Notes: generated by a model from the letters alone, not told the origin. 64,000 nt of DNA from Gynurincola endophyticus (GCF_003991195.1 NZ_RCWL01000007.1:1-64000), one strand, 5' to 3'; positions 27,115 to 36,792 are shown, counted from the first letter of the stretch. Numbers and translations: made by a program.

Positions 27115-28623
27115 ATGGGAAAACCTACAGGTTTTTTAGAATATACAAGAGCGTTACCTTCAAAAAAAGCGGTGAAGGATCGCCTGCAACACTATAATGA
27201 ATTTGTTGAGAAATTTTCTGATGAAGAATTGAATCAGCAATCTGCCCGGTGCATGAACTGTGGTGTTCCGTTTTGTCATAGCGGATGCCCTTTGGGGAAT
27301 GTTATTCCTGAATTCAATGATGCCGTTTATAAGAAAAACTGGATGGAGGCTTATGAAATATTAAGTGCTACTAATAATTTTCCTGAATTTACCGGACGTA
27401 TATGCCCTGCGCCCTGTGAATCGGCGTGTGTATTAGGAATCAATCAGCCACCGGTTACAATTGAGGAAATTGAAAAACATATTATAGAAATTGCTTTTGA
27501 AAGGGGATATGTGAAACCTCAGACGCCTAATATCCGTTCGGGCAAAAAAGTGGCAGTAGTGGGTTCCGGTCCTGCCGGATTAGCTGCAGCAACACAGTTG
27601 AATTATGCCGGCCATAATGTTACTGTTTTTGAACGCGATGATCAGCCCGGAGGGTTGCTTCGTTACGGTATTCCGGATTTTAAGTTGGAAAAATGGGTGA
27701 TAGACAGAAGGGTGGAGCTGATGAAAGATGAAGGTGTACAGTTTTTGTGCAATGCGAATGTTGGTGTAAATATACATGTCAATGATTTGCTGCGCGAGTA
27801 TCACGCGATTGTATTGGCGGGAGGATCAACTGTACCGAGAGATTTACCTGTGCCTGGCAGGGAATTGAAGGGCGTTTATTTCGCCATGCAGTATCTGAAA
27901 CAGCAAAATAAACGCAATGCAGCTTTAAATGCAACTGCATATGCGGGGCATGTGGAGAGTAATTTGTTAGAGCAGCCGGTGAATGCAAAAGGGAAGAAGG
28001 TGATCGTAATTGGAGGTGGTGATACCGGTAGTGATTGTGTAGGAACTGCTAATCGCCAGGGCGCGAGGTCGGTTACGCAATTTGAATTAATGCCAATGCC
28101 ACCTACGGAAAGGACGGAGCAAATGCCGTGGCCGGGTTATCCGATGTTGTTAAAAACAACCACTTCTCATGAAGAAGGTGCAGATCGTCTGTGGTCGATT
28201 GTTACGAAAGCATTTATTGGCGACGGTCAGGGTAATTTGAAAGCTGTAAGAATAGCTGAAGTGAAATGGACCGCCAGCGGCGATGGCCGTCCGGCAGGGT
28301 TTGAGGAAGTGCCCGGAACGGAGCGTGAGCTGGAATGTGAGCTCGTATTTCTGGCAATGGGATTTCTGCATCCTCAAAAAGAGGGCATGATACAATCATT
28401 AGATTTAGCACTTGATGATAGGGGAAATGTATTGGCGGGTGTTCAGACTTATCAGACCAATATGCATAAAGTATTTGCTGCGGGAGATATGAGGCGCGGG
28501 CAAAGTCTGGTAGTGTGGGCAATCAGTGAAGGAAGGGAGTGTGCGTCAAGTGTTGATGAATTTCTGACAGGCAGGCCTAGTATATTAGAACGAAAAGACA
28601 AGAACATTCTCAGTTTTGGTTAA
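27115..28623 (+). CDS. gltD: Glutamate synthase small subunit (NADPH-dependent)
   Basis: 502 residues. The N-terminal 4Fe-4S cysteines are C46, C49, C54 and C58 (CMNCGVPFCHSGC), with a second set in CPAPCESACVLG. An FAD site GSGPAGLAAA (about 147-156) and an NAD(P)H site GGGDTGSD follow. It passes electrons from NADPH through FAD and iron-sulfur clusters to GltB. It is co-transcribed with gltB and ends at a clear terminator. Confidence 0.98.
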   Translation: MGKPTGFLEYTRALPSKKAVKDRLQHYNEFVEKFSDEELNQQSARCMNCGVPFCHSGCPLGNVIPEFNDAVYKKNWMEAYEILSATNNFPEFTGRICPAPCESACVLGINQPPVTIEEIEKHIIEIAFERGYVKPQTPNIRSGKKVAVVGSGPAGLAAATQLNYAGHNVTVFERDDQPGGLLRYGIPDFKLEKWVIDRRVELMKDEGVQFLCNANVGVNIHVNDLLREYHAIVLAGGSTVPRDLPVPGRELKGVYFAMQYLKQQNKRNAALNATAYAGHVESNLLEQPVNAKGKKVIVIGGGDTGSDCVGTANRQGARSVTQFELMPMPPTERTEQMPWPGYPMLLKTTTSHEEGADRLWSIVTKAFIGDGQGNLKAVRIAEVKWTASGDGRPAGFEEVPGTERELECELVFLAMGFLHPQKEGMIQSLDLALDDRGNVLAGVQTYQTNMHKVFAAGDMRRGQSLVVWAISEGRECASSVDEFLTGRPSILERKDKNILSFG

Positions 28624-28631
28624 ATGAAGAA

Positions 28632-28657
28632 AAGGGCAGCGTAAGCTGCTCTTTTTT
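28632..28657 (+). terminator. Terminator of gltBD
   Basis: AAGGGCAGC/GCTGCTCTT around a GTAA loop, followed by T6. Confidence 0.85.
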
Positions 28658-28678
28658 ATTTTTTAGAAGCGAAACTGT

Positions 28679-28745
28679 TTTTTTGGGAGTGGAGGGCTGG
28701 GAAAAATGACTTTTTGGGAGAGCAAGGGCTTTTTGAAAGGGGGTA
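28679..28745 (+). repeat. G-rich imperfect direct repeat
   Basis: Two copies of a TTTTTGGGAGNGNAGGGCT unit (28680-28698 and 28711-28730) with additional G runs (GGG at 28699-28701 and GGGGG near 28739). The stretch is unusually rich in G for this AT-rich DNA and lies between the gltBD terminator and amt. It might form a G-quadruplex, or be a degraded duplication. Confidence 0.4.
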
Positions 28746-28874
28746 TTTACTAAAATTATAAATATTATAAAAATAAATATATGATGAATTTCTTTGAAAA
28801 AGTTTCAAATTCTTTAGCTTTGATTAAAATATATCACATATATTAAATTATAATATATTCATAACCCAACTGCC

Positions 28875-30266
28875 ATGAGCCAAGTGACTTTAAAAAAATA
28901 TGCCCCTTTTGCAGTGTTGATATTGGTAGCGCTCGGCGCTGTTTTTATTCCGTCATTGCCTGATTTTGAGGATGTTAACGGGGTGTATGACCCTGCAGAT
29001 ATGGCCTGGGTAATGGTGTCGGCTGCTTTGGTATTTTTGATGACTCCGGGTCTGGCACTCTTTTACGGAGGTATGGTTGACCGTAAAAATGTTATTTCAA
29101 CAATTTTCAAATCTGTTGCAGCAGCAGGTGTTGTTTCTATTTTGTGGATTGTGGTAGGGTTTAGCCTTTGCTTCGGAGATTCTATCGGTGGTTTTATCGG
29201 AGATCCCACTACACATTTTTTCTTTAAGGGGGTTAACTCTGGTGAACCCAAGGGAACGATTCCTTTGTCGTTATTTGCCGTTTTTCAACTCATGTTTGCA
29301 ATTATTACTCCCGGTTTAATTGTAGGGGCTGTGGCTGAGCGGATTCGTTTCACTTCTTATATTCTGTTTATCGTTTTATTCAGTTTGTTAGTGTATGCGC
29401 CTTTAGCTCACTGGACCTGGCATCCTGATGGAATTCTTTATAAAATGGGGGTTCTTGACTTTGCCGGAGGTACTGTTGTACATATTTCGGCCGGTTGTGC
29501 AGCTTTAGCGGGTGCTATTGTTTTAAAAGCAAGACGTTCAAAACTTGAAAGAAAAGAGCTTTTACCTGCAAATATTCCTTATGTATTAATCGGTACCAGT
29601 TTGTTATGGTTTGGCTGGTTCGGCTTTAATGCCGGTTCTGCTTTAGGTGCTAATAAGTTGGGCGTGTCAGCTTTTTTAACCACTAATACCGCCGCCGCTG
29701 CAGCAGGCCTGGCCTGGATGTTTTTTGATGTAGCCCGTGGTAAAAAACCTTCTATTGTCGGATTCTGTATAGGCGCTGTGGTTGGCCTCGTGGCAATTAC
29801 CCCCGGAGCCGGTTTTGTGGCTATTCCGCAAAGTATTACGATTGGTGTAATCGCTTCTCTGATTTCAAATATAGCCGTTTATTATAAAGAAAGGTCTACC
29901 CTTGATGATACACTCGATGTATTCCCTTGTCATGGCCTGGGAGGTATCGTAGGAATGCTGTTAACCGGGGTATTTGCCAGTAGTGCTGTAAATGCTGATG
30001 GTGTTGACGGACTCTGGTTAGGCAACTTTGGTTTCTTCTGGACGCAGGTGAAAGGGATGCTGATTTCTGTCGGATTCAGTTTTGTGATGAGTTATCTGAT
30101 CTTCAAGTTTATCAATTTTATTCTTCCGTTACGGGTGAGCTCGCATGAAGAAGATCTTGGTTTGGATACCACCCAGCACAATGAAAAATATATTCAGGGA
30201 ACTTTACTCGTTACCAGCGGTGAAGACTCTTATGAAGAAGAATTAGATATTAAAGTTTTTAAATAA
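28875..30266 (+). CDS. amt: Ammonium transporter (Amt/MEP family)
   Basis: 463 residues with about eleven hydrophobic helices. The Amt signature DFAGGTVVHISAG (about 196-208) carries the first pore His; the second is in DVFPCHGLGGIVG (about 349-361). The channel moves ammonium across the inner membrane. A cytoplasmic acidic tail of about 30 residues follows the last helix. It lies 250 bp after gltD behind a terminator, so it probably has its own promoter, but location links it to nitrogen assimilation. No glnK (PII) gene is next to it, unlike in many bacteria. Confidence 0.96.
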   Translation: MSQVTLKKYAPFAVLILVALGAVFIPSLPDFEDVNGVYDPADMAWVMVSAALVFLMTPGLALFYGGMVDRKNVISTIFKSVAAAGVVSILWIVVGFSLCFGDSIGGFIGDPTTHFFFKGVNSGEPKGTIPLSLFAVFQLMFAIITPGLIVGAVAERIRFTSYILFIVLFSLLVYAPLAHWTWHPDGILYKMGVLDFAGGTVVHISAGCAALAGAIVLKARRSKLERKELLPANIPYVLIGTSLLWFGWFGFNAGSALGANKLGVSAFLTTNTAAAAAGLAWMFFDVARGKKPSIVGFCIGAVVGLVAITPGAGFVAIPQSITIGVIASLISNIAVYYKERSTLDDTLDVFPCHGLGGIVGMLLTGVFASSAVNADGVDGLWLGNFGFFWTQVKGMLISVGFSFVMSYLIFKFINFILPLRVSSHEEDLGLDTTQHNEKYIQGTLLVTSGEDSYEEELDIKVFK

Positions 30267-30300
30267 TGCTGTTGATACATGTCCTTTGATTTTTAACTAG

Positions 30301-30328
30301 AAAAGGCACTGGTTCTCCAGTGCCTTTG
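30301..30328. terminator. Shared terminator between amt and ppc
   Basis: An 11-bp perfect stem AAAGGCACTGG/CCAGTGCCTTT (30302-30312 and 30317-30327) lies between convergent genes. T-rich DNA follows on the + side and four T on the - side. Confidence 0.8.
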
Positions 30329-30351
30329 TTGTTATATAGAACAGATAACTA

Positions 30352-32931
30352 TTATGCAGAGTTTCTGCCGGCATTGATTATTCCGAACGAACACCTCATA
30401 ACCAGCTTTTCATAGATTTCTTTCAGCTCCTGCGGTGCCAGTTCTTTTTCCAGTTCACGAATAGCTGTCATTGCATATTGTTGAATGGTTAACAACGGAA
30501 GTACTATTCTGTCGCGCATCTGAATTGATAGTTGTTCCACAGGATAATCGGCCATTAATTCATGATGTCCGCTAATCATCAGAACATATTTTTTAGTTAG
30601 CTCATATTCATCATAAATATTCAACCACAGATCTTTGTAGGTTTCATCTTTCATCAGATAGTTAGTTAATGGAAAGAAACATTTTTTCATCGCCATTTCA
30701 CAGTTATCAATCAGGGTTTTAAAGAAAAGAGATCTTTTATATAAATTGATCACTTCGCCTAATCGCCCATCCTGTTCGATCTTTTGCAATGCCGTTCCTA
30801 CGCCGTAGTAACCGGTTACATTTTGTTTTAATTGACTCCAGGCGCCTACAAACGGAATGGCTCTTAAATCACTCATGTTGATTTTGGAAGAACTACCACG
30901 TTTGGCAGGACGGGAGCCAATGTTGGTAGCGCTATAAAATTTTAGCGGACTTACATGTGCCAGATAATCTAAGAATGCAGGATCTTCTTTAAATGAAATA
31001 TATGATTTGAACGATAACTCTGCGAGCTCTTTCAACAGGTTTTCTTCATCATCGGTAAGTGTGTTTTTATTTTCATTGAGTAAACCGTTACTTAACCCTG
31101 CGTGTAACAGTTGTTCAATATTAAACTGTGCGGCATCTATTGTTCCGAAATTTGAACTCACCGTTTGTCCTTGTATGGTTAGTTGAATTTCTTTATTAGA
31201 AATATTATTTCCCATTGAAGCATAGAACTTATGAGTTTTGCCGCCACCACGGGCAGGTGGGCCGCCACGTCCGTCAAAAAACACAACATCGATGCCGTAT
31301 TGCATAGAGATTTGTGTAAGCGCTTCTTTAGCTTTATAAATACTCCAGTTTGCCATCAGGTAACCGCCGTCTTTTGTTCCGTCTGAAAATCCGAGCATAA
31401 TCGATTGGCGGTTTTTTCTCTTCTTCAGGTGTGCCCGGTATTGCGAATGCGAATACAATTGCTCCATAATCGCCGCAGCGCCTTTCAGATCGTCGATCGT
31501 TTCAAATAAAGGAACAATATCTATTGTTAAGTTCTCTTCTTTCCAACCGTTCAGTAAGAACAAATGAAATACTTCCAATACATGTAGTGCTGATTCACAA
31601 TGGCTGATAATATAACGATTACAACCCTGTTCCCCATTGTAAGCTTGTATAGATTGTATAGCCTGAATGGTGGAGATAGCGTCTTTAATTAATGTGTCTT
31701 CGTATAAATGCGGTTGTGTATAACCTTTAGCTTTTGATAACGATTCCAGTTTTTGATCTGATGTAAGGTGCTGGTAATTCTTGTCAAGGTAGCCTTCTTT
31801 CGTTGCAATTTCCTGTAATACGCTGGCGTGTACACTACTGTCCTGGCGAATATCTAATGATGCGAAGTGTAATCCGAATACGTATATTTTATTGATTAAA
31901 TTTTCAACCAGGGATAAGAAAAGTCCATTGTGTTGATAAATAATAATGTCTTTGATTTTGTATAAAGCTTCCAGAATAGCTTCTTTGGTAAGCATTGTAC
32001 GATGCCCCGGAATAAAAATATTATTGTACAGTTCTTTTTCAAGATCTGTTAAAATAACATCACAGCCTTTAAAGGTGAGTCTTCTTTTCAGTCTTCTTAC
32101 ATCGGTATAGTAAGACTTTATAATTCCTCCTCTCAGTTCATCAGCTACTTTCAATGTAGTGTCTGTAGTTACATGCGGATTACCGTCTCTGTCTCCACCC
32201 GGCCAGAATCCCATTGTGATGATTGACTGGTTATTATTGATCAGATCGGGGTATTCGCTCTTTAATTCGGAAATAATTCTGCCGGCAGCCGGATAAAAAA
32301 CATTTTCCAGATACCATATTAAGCTGATGGCTTCGTCGTATGGAGTGGGTTTTTGCTTTTTAAAGAAAGGAGTTTTTCCTAATTGTTGAAGATACATATT
32401 AACCTTGTTAGCGTCATTTTCGGCTAAAGCTTTGGCAAGATCATGTATAATTCCTAACACGGAACCGGGGTAAAATTGTGTAGGGTGCGCTGTTAACACG
32501 AGGCGGATAGAAAACTCTTTAAGCTTTTCAGCCAGTGCCTCATGCAGGTCTCTTCTGTTTACTTCATTAGACAAATGCTTTAAAGTACCCATGCCGGTAG
32601 TATCATTTACCTTGGGAAAAGCTGCATCCTCTAATGCATCAAATAAAACTACCTGACGCTCTACATATTGAATAAATCGGAAGAGTAAATCTAAGCGGTC
32701 TTTGGGTTGGGCATACGATGTGTGTTTGTCAAAAAACTGATCGATAATCTGTTTAGGGCTCAGGTTTTTCTGATAGCCTTCTTCACACTCGTTTTGTAGT
32801 ACAGAAAGTAAGATACCTGTTTTCTCAATTCTGTGAAACGGCAGAGAAGTGAACAGGCTATTGTACAATTGAAATTTAATGCCCACAAAATTATTAAACT
32901 GTTGCAGGCTCCTCGACAGCTGGTGATCCAT
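30352..32931 (-). CDS. ppc: Phosphoenolpyruvate carboxylase
   Basis: 859 residues. The catalytic His motif VLTAHPTQ and the WPGGDRDGNPHV motif are present. The usual FHGRGG loop reads FFDGRGGPPARGGG, so its His is Asp here, and the later EQGE-I-RFKYG segment reads IQGQTVSSNFGT; I believe this is a Bacteroidota subtype of PEPC rather than a defect. The C-terminus ends GRNSA instead of the classic RNTG. The enzyme fixes bicarbonate onto PEP to form oxaloacetate, the precursor of aspartate and thus of the thr and met pathways encoded next to it. It is divergent from the thr operon. Confidence 0.95.
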   Translation of the reverse strand: MDHQLSRSLQQFNNFVGIKFQLYNSLFTSLPFHRIEKTGILLSVLQNECEEGYQKNLSPKQIIDQFFDKHTSYAQPKDRLDLLFRFIQYVERQVVLFDALEDAAFPKVNDTTGMGTLKHLSNEVNRRDLHEALAEKLKEFSIRLVLTAHPTQFYPGSVLGIIHDLAKALAENDANKVNMYLQQLGKTPFFKKQKPTPYDEAISLIWYLENVFYPAAGRIISELKSEYPDLINNNQSIITMGFWPGGDRDGNPHVTTDTTLKVADELRGGIIKSYYTDVRRLKRRLTFKGCDVILTDLEKELYNNIFIPGHRTMLTKEAILEALYKIKDIIIYQHNGLFLSLVENLINKIYVFGLHFASLDIRQDSSVHASVLQEIATKEGYLDKNYQHLTSDQKLESLSKAKGYTQPHLYEDTLIKDAISTIQAIQSIQAYNGEQGCNRYIISHCESALHVLEVFHLFLLNGWKEENLTIDIVPLFETIDDLKGAAAIMEQLYSHSQYRAHLKKRKNRQSIMLGFSDGTKDGGYLMANWSIYKAKEALTQISMQYGIDVVFFDGRGGPPARGGGKTHKFYASMGNNISNKEIQLTIQGQTVSSNFGTIDAAQFNIEQLLHAGLSNGLLNENKNTLTDDEENLLKELAELSFKSYISFKEDPAFLDYLAHVSPLKFYSATNIGSRPAKRGSSSKINMSDLRAIPFVGAWSQLKQNVTGYYGVGTALQKIEQDGRLGEVINLYKRSLFFKTLIDNCEMAMKKCFFPLTNYLMKDETYKDLWLNIYDEYELTKKYVLMISGHHELMADYPVEQLSIQMRDRIVLPLLTIQQYAMTAIRELEKELAPQELKEIYEKLVMRCSFGIINAGRNSA

Positions 32932-33144
32932 ATTGTATTATTAAGAATTTTTAACTAGTAAATATGGCCAATGGTTAAGTTTCGAATATACTATAAAATA
33001 TTCTTATTTTAATGAATTTGAAACAGAATCGATATTGTATTGAAATATTTATTAAGATATTTGCTTTTGTTGAATGCGGTCAAAAAAAATAATATTTTTT
33101 TTAAAAAAGCTTAAAAACTAACAGACGTTATTGTAAACAATACC

Positions 33145-33152
33145 TATATTTG
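33145..33152 (+). promoter_or_regulatory. -7 box of the thr operon
   Basis: TATATTTG fits TAnnTTTG. A transcript would start near 33158, about 13 nt before the leader peptide GTG. I see no good -33 element at the expected distance. Confidence 0.5.
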
Positions 33153-33170
33153 ATTCACGATAACAAAATA

Positions 33171-33257
33171 GTGATTTACACAGCTTCACATATTATTTCA
33201 TCTTCTGTTACTGTAGCTACTACGGCTACAACGATTACTATTATTACAACCCTTTAA
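33171..33257 (+). CDS. Threonine operon leader peptide
   Basis: A 28-residue open frame starting with GTG and ending in TAA, 106 bp upstream of thrA. It has 9 Thr and 6 Ile codons, most packed near the end (ATTATTTIT, then TT before the stop). This is the composition of thr attenuator peptides such as E. coli ThrL, where scarcity of charged tRNA-Thr or tRNA-Ile stalls the ribosome and changes RNA folding downstream. No ATG start is available in frame. It is too short to be found by length-based gene calls. Confidence 0.75.
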   Translation: MIYTASHIISSSVTVATTATTITIITTL

Positions 33258-33350
33258 GGGTTGTGCATTACTATATTATCCATTGGGGAGCCGGTCTCCT
33301 GAATTTCCAGAAATCTTTCTCTTGTAGAAAATCTTTCAACTAATTTTTTT
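33246..33350 (+). promoter_or_regulatory. Attenuator region of the thr operon
   Basis: The hairpin ACAACCCTT/AAGGGTTGT (33246-33264) overlaps the last Thr codons and the stop of the leader peptide, so a stalled ribosome would block it. A second hairpin GGAG/CTCC follows (33287-33299), then short A/T hairpins (TTTCT/AGAAA at 33316-33330, GAAA/TTTC at 33327-33337) leading into T8 at 33343-33350. The exact terminator and antiterminator pairing cannot be settled by eye. Confidence 0.55.
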
Positions 33351-33363
33351 TCAAATTAATCTT

Positions 33364-35805
33364 ATGCAAGTTTTAAAATTTGGCGGCACTTCTGTGGCCA
33401 ATGCCGAGAATATCAACAAAGTGGTCGCTATTGTTAAAAATGCTGTTCAGCAGGATAGAACCATTGTCGTTGTTTCAGCATTCGGAGGAGTAACCGACCA
33501 ACTCTTGCTGGCCGGGTCGCTGGCTGCAAGTGGAAACGAAGAATATAAAGAAGTACTGAGCAAAATAGAAGATCGTCATTTGACAGCCGTTAAAGAACTG
33601 GTGCCGGTAGCTCAGCAAAGCAGTGTTTTGAGTTGGGTAAAACAACGCTGTAATGAAATTGAAGATATCTGTAACGGTGTTTTTTTATTAGGTGAATTGT
33701 CGCCTAGAACCAAAGATAAAATGGTAAGTTTCGGAGAACTGGTTTCTTCTAATATTATTGCACACCGCTTTAATCTGGTGTCGGTTCCTGCACAATGGAA
33801 AGATTCGCGTGAACTGATTAAAACAGATAATCAATATGGTAGTGCTTTGGTAAATGTTGAGAAAACCAATCAGCTGATTCAGCAATATTTTACCGAAGCT
33901 TCGCAAAACCTTTTTATTTTGCCTGGTTTTATTGCTTCAAATGAAGAAGGTATTACTACAACTTTAGGAAGAGGCGGCTCTGATTTTACAGCTGCAATCT
34001 TTGCTGCTGCTTTAAATGCCGATAATCTGGAAATATGGACGGATGTCAGCGGTATGATGACTGCCGATCCGCGGTTAGTACCCCATGCTAAAATATTATC
34101 GCATATTTCTTATCAGGAAGCGATGGAATTGTCGCATTTTGGCGCGAAAGTTATTTATCCGCCAACTATTCAACCCGTGATGCAAAAGAATATTCCGACC
34201 TGGATTAAAAACACTTTTGCTCCCGAAGACAGAGGTACTGTAATTCAGTCAAACGTTGAGCATAAAAATGGTCACATACGTGGTATTACTTCTATTAACA
34301 ATATCGCATTGCTTAGTCTGGAAGGAAGTGGTATGGTTGGTATCCCCGGTTTTTCAAAGAGATTGTTTGAAACACTGGCGAATGCTCAGATTAATGTTAT
34401 TCTGATTACACAAGGTTCTTCTGAACATTCTATTTGTGTAGGAGTGGAAGTAGGAAAAACAGAACAGGCTAAATTGATTCTTGATCAGACTTTCAAACAT
34501 GAAATTGACAGGGGGCAGGTACAGCCTATTACAGTGGAAACGCAACTGTCAGTAGTAGCACTTGTAGGCGACCAGATGAAATCACAGCCCGGTGTGAGCG
34601 GTAAAATGTTTGGTGCGCTGGGTAGAAACGGAGTGAATGTTCGTGCTATTGCACAGGGATCTTCTGAGCGAAATATATCAGCGGTTATTACTACTGCTGA
34701 TGTAAAGAAAGCCATCAATGTATTACACGAAGAATTTTTTGAAACCTCCTATAAACAAATACATCTTTTTATTGCCGGTACCGGTAATGTAGGTGGTAAA
34801 CTGATTGATCAGTTGTATCAGCAAAAAGATTACCTCAAACATCATCTGAAACTGATCATTAAAGTAATAGGTGTTGCGAATAGTAAAAAGATGTTATTTG
34901 ATGATCAGGGCATTGATTTAGCTAACTGGAAGTCTTTACTTGTCAATGGTACAGATTCTTCACTGGATGATTTTGTTGAAAACATAAAACTAAAAAATTT
35001 ACGCAATTCTATTTTTGTAGATGTTACTGCTAACGAGGCTGTGGCAAAGGTATATGCTACTTTATTAGAAAAAAGTGTGGCTGTAGTGGCCTGTAACAAA
35101 ATTGCAGCAGCAGCTGAATATAATTACTATAAAGAACTGAAAGATCTGGCCCGGGTACATAATACTTTTTATCTCTTTGAAACAAATGTAGGCGCAGCCC
35201 TGCCGATAATAGGTACATTGAACGATTTACTAAGGAGTGGTGATCAGATTAACCGAATTGAAGCGGTATTAAGCGGAACACTGAATTTTGTGTTTAATAA
35301 TTATGACGGATCTGTTTCGTTTGCCAGTGTGGTACAGCAAGCGCAGCAGGAAGGTTATACGGAGCCGGATCCGCGTTTAGATTTAAGTGGTGTTGATGTG
35401 ATGCGTAAAATTATGATTCTGACCCGTGAAGCAGGTTATGTTATTGAGATGAATGAGGTAGATAATACTGCGTTTTTGCCAGCATCCTGTATGAACGGGT
35501 CTGTAGAGGATTTTTATCTGGAGATGGAGAAACAGGAAAGTCATTTTAAAAACATCTACGACCAGGCTGCTGCAAATGGTATGAAGTTGAAATTTGTTGC
35601 CCGGTTTGAAGATGGGAAAGCGAGTGTAGGTTTGCAACATATCGATCCGGCCCATAACTTATACCATTTATATGGAAAAGATAATATTGTACTTTTCTAT
35701 ACACAACGTTATGTTGATCAGCCGTTGGTAGTGAAAGGAGCGGGTGCCGGCGCTGAAGTAACAGCCTCAGGTGTTTTTGCCGACATTGTACGTGCAGCCA
35801 GATAA
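33364..35805 (+). CDS. thrA: Bifunctional aspartokinase / homoserine dehydrogenase
   Basis: 813 residues, the length of E. coli ThrA. The kinase domain starts MQVLKFGGTSVANAE and has TLGRGGSDFTAA; two ACT regulatory domains lie about 315-460; the dehydrogenase domain begins IAGTGNVGGKLIDQL (NAD site) and holds SGTLNF and EPDPRLDLSGVDVMRK (catalytic Asp and Lys). It carries out the first and third steps from aspartate to homoserine. It heads thrA-thrB-thrC behind a Thr/Ile leader peptide, so it is the threonine-side enzyme; a separate Hom lies at 41-42 kb under a SAM riboswitch. Confidence 0.97.
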   Translation: MQVLKFGGTSVANAENINKVVAIVKNAVQQDRTIVVVSAFGGVTDQLLLAGSLAASGNEEYKEVLSKIEDRHLTAVKELVPVAQQSSVLSWVKQRCNEIEDICNGVFLLGELSPRTKDKMVSFGELVSSNIIAHRFNLVSVPAQWKDSRELIKTDNQYGSALVNVEKTNQLIQQYFTEASQNLFILPGFIASNEEGITTTLGRGGSDFTAAIFAAALNADNLEIWTDVSGMMTADPRLVPHAKILSHISYQEAMELSHFGAKVIYPPTIQPVMQKNIPTWIKNTFAPEDRGTVIQSNVEHKNGHIRGITSINNIALLSLEGSGMVGIPGFSKRLFETLANAQINVILITQGSSEHSICVGVEVGKTEQAKLILDQTFKHEIDRGQVQPITVETQLSVVALVGDQMKSQPGVSGKMFGALGRNGVNVRAIAQGSSERNISAVITTADVKKAINVLHEEFFETSYKQIHLFIAGTGNVGGKLIDQLYQQKDYLKHHLKLIIKVIGVANSKKMLFDDQGIDLANWKSLLVNGTDSSLDDFVENIKLKNLRNSIFVDVTANEAVAKVYATLLEKSVAVVACNKIAAAAEYNYYKELKDLARVHNTFYLFETNVGAALPIIGTLNDLLRSGDQINRIEAVLSGTLNFVFNNYDGSVSFASVVQQAQQEGYTEPDPRLDLSGVDVMRKIMILTREAGYVIEMNEVDNTAFLPASCMNGSVEDFYLEMEKQESHFKNIYDQAAANGMKLKFVARFEDGKASVGLQHIDPAHNLYHLYGKDNIVLFYTQRYVDQPLVVKGAGAGAEVTASGVFADIVRAAR

Positions 35806-35829
35806 TTTACATTCATCAATTCAATTACA

Positions 35830-36792
35830 ATGAACTTACATAAAGGTCAGCATATAAAACAAACCGTAAAAGTTTTTGCTCCGGCTACAGTGGCAAACCT
35901 GGTTTGCGGTTTTGATATTCTCGGATTAGCATTAGAACATCCCCAGGATGAAATGATCGTGAGTCTTTCCGGTCAAACAGGTATTCGAATTGAGCATCTT
36001 GATGCGTATGATCTACCTACCGAACCTGAAAAAAATGTAGCTGGCGCAGCTTTACTTGCAATGATGGAAGAATATCACGAGCCGGTAGGTTTTGAAGTGA
36101 GTATTCAGAAAATGATTAAACCCGGCAGTGGATTGGGATCTTCGGCTGCCAGTTCGGTAGGGGCAGTTGTTGGTGCTAATTATCTGCTGGGAAATCCTTT
36201 CTCAAAAGATGACCTTGTTCGTTTTGCCATGTTCGGTGAAAAAGTTGCCAGCGGAGTCAAACATGCTGATAATATTGCTCCCGGAATATTCGGGGGCGTT
36301 ACGTTAATCAGGTCTATTTTCCCGCTGGATATCGTACCGGTTCCTGCCCCGCAGTTATTCATTACCGTTGTTCATCCGCAGATAGAGGTAAAAACAGCCG
36401 ATGCACGGCAGATTCTCAGAAAAGAAGTACTTCTGAAAAATGCGATTAAACAATGGGGAAATATTGCCGGCCTGATGGCCGGTTTAATGAAAGGTGATTA
36501 TGATTTAATCGGCCGGTCACTTGAAGATGTTATCATAGAGCCTGTACGAAGTATACTGATACCCGGTTTTGATGAAGTGAAGAAACAAAGTATCTCCGTT
36601 GGTGCATTAGGAGGAGGTATTTCAGGTTCAGGCCCATCAATATTTATGCTGAGTAAAGGACAGGCTGCGGCACGTGCTGTAGAAGAAGTAATGATAGATG
36701 TGTATCAGCGGCTTGGAGTAGAGTACAAAACATATGTTACTAATTTAAATCATCAGGGAGCAATCGTTGAGCCCTATAAAATAATTGAGTAA
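35830..36792 (+). CDS. thrB: Homoserine kinase
   Basis: 320 residues of the GHMP kinase fold. The start VKVFAPATVANLVCGFDILGLAL matches ThrB, and the ATP loop is PGSGLGSSAASSVGAVVG (about 98-115); GGGISGSGPSIF near 260 is the third GHMP motif. It phosphorylates homoserine with ATP. It begins 24 bp after thrA, and its stop overlaps the thrC start by one base (TAATG). Confidence 0.96.
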   Translation: MNLHKGQHIKQTVKVFAPATVANLVCGFDILGLALEHPQDEMIVSLSGQTGIRIEHLDAYDLPTEPEKNVAGAALLAMMEEYHEPVGFEVSIQKMIKPGSGLGSSAASSVGAVVGANYLLGNPFSKDDLVRFAMFGEKVASGVKHADNIAPGIFGGVTLIRSIFPLDIVPVPAPQLFITVVHPQIEVKTADARQILRKEVLLKNAIKQWGNIAGLMAGLMKGDYDLIGRSLEDVIIEPVRSILIPGFDEVKKQSISVGALGGGISGSGPSIFMLSKGQAAARAVEEVMIDVYQRLGVEYKTYVTNLNHQGAIVEPYKIIE

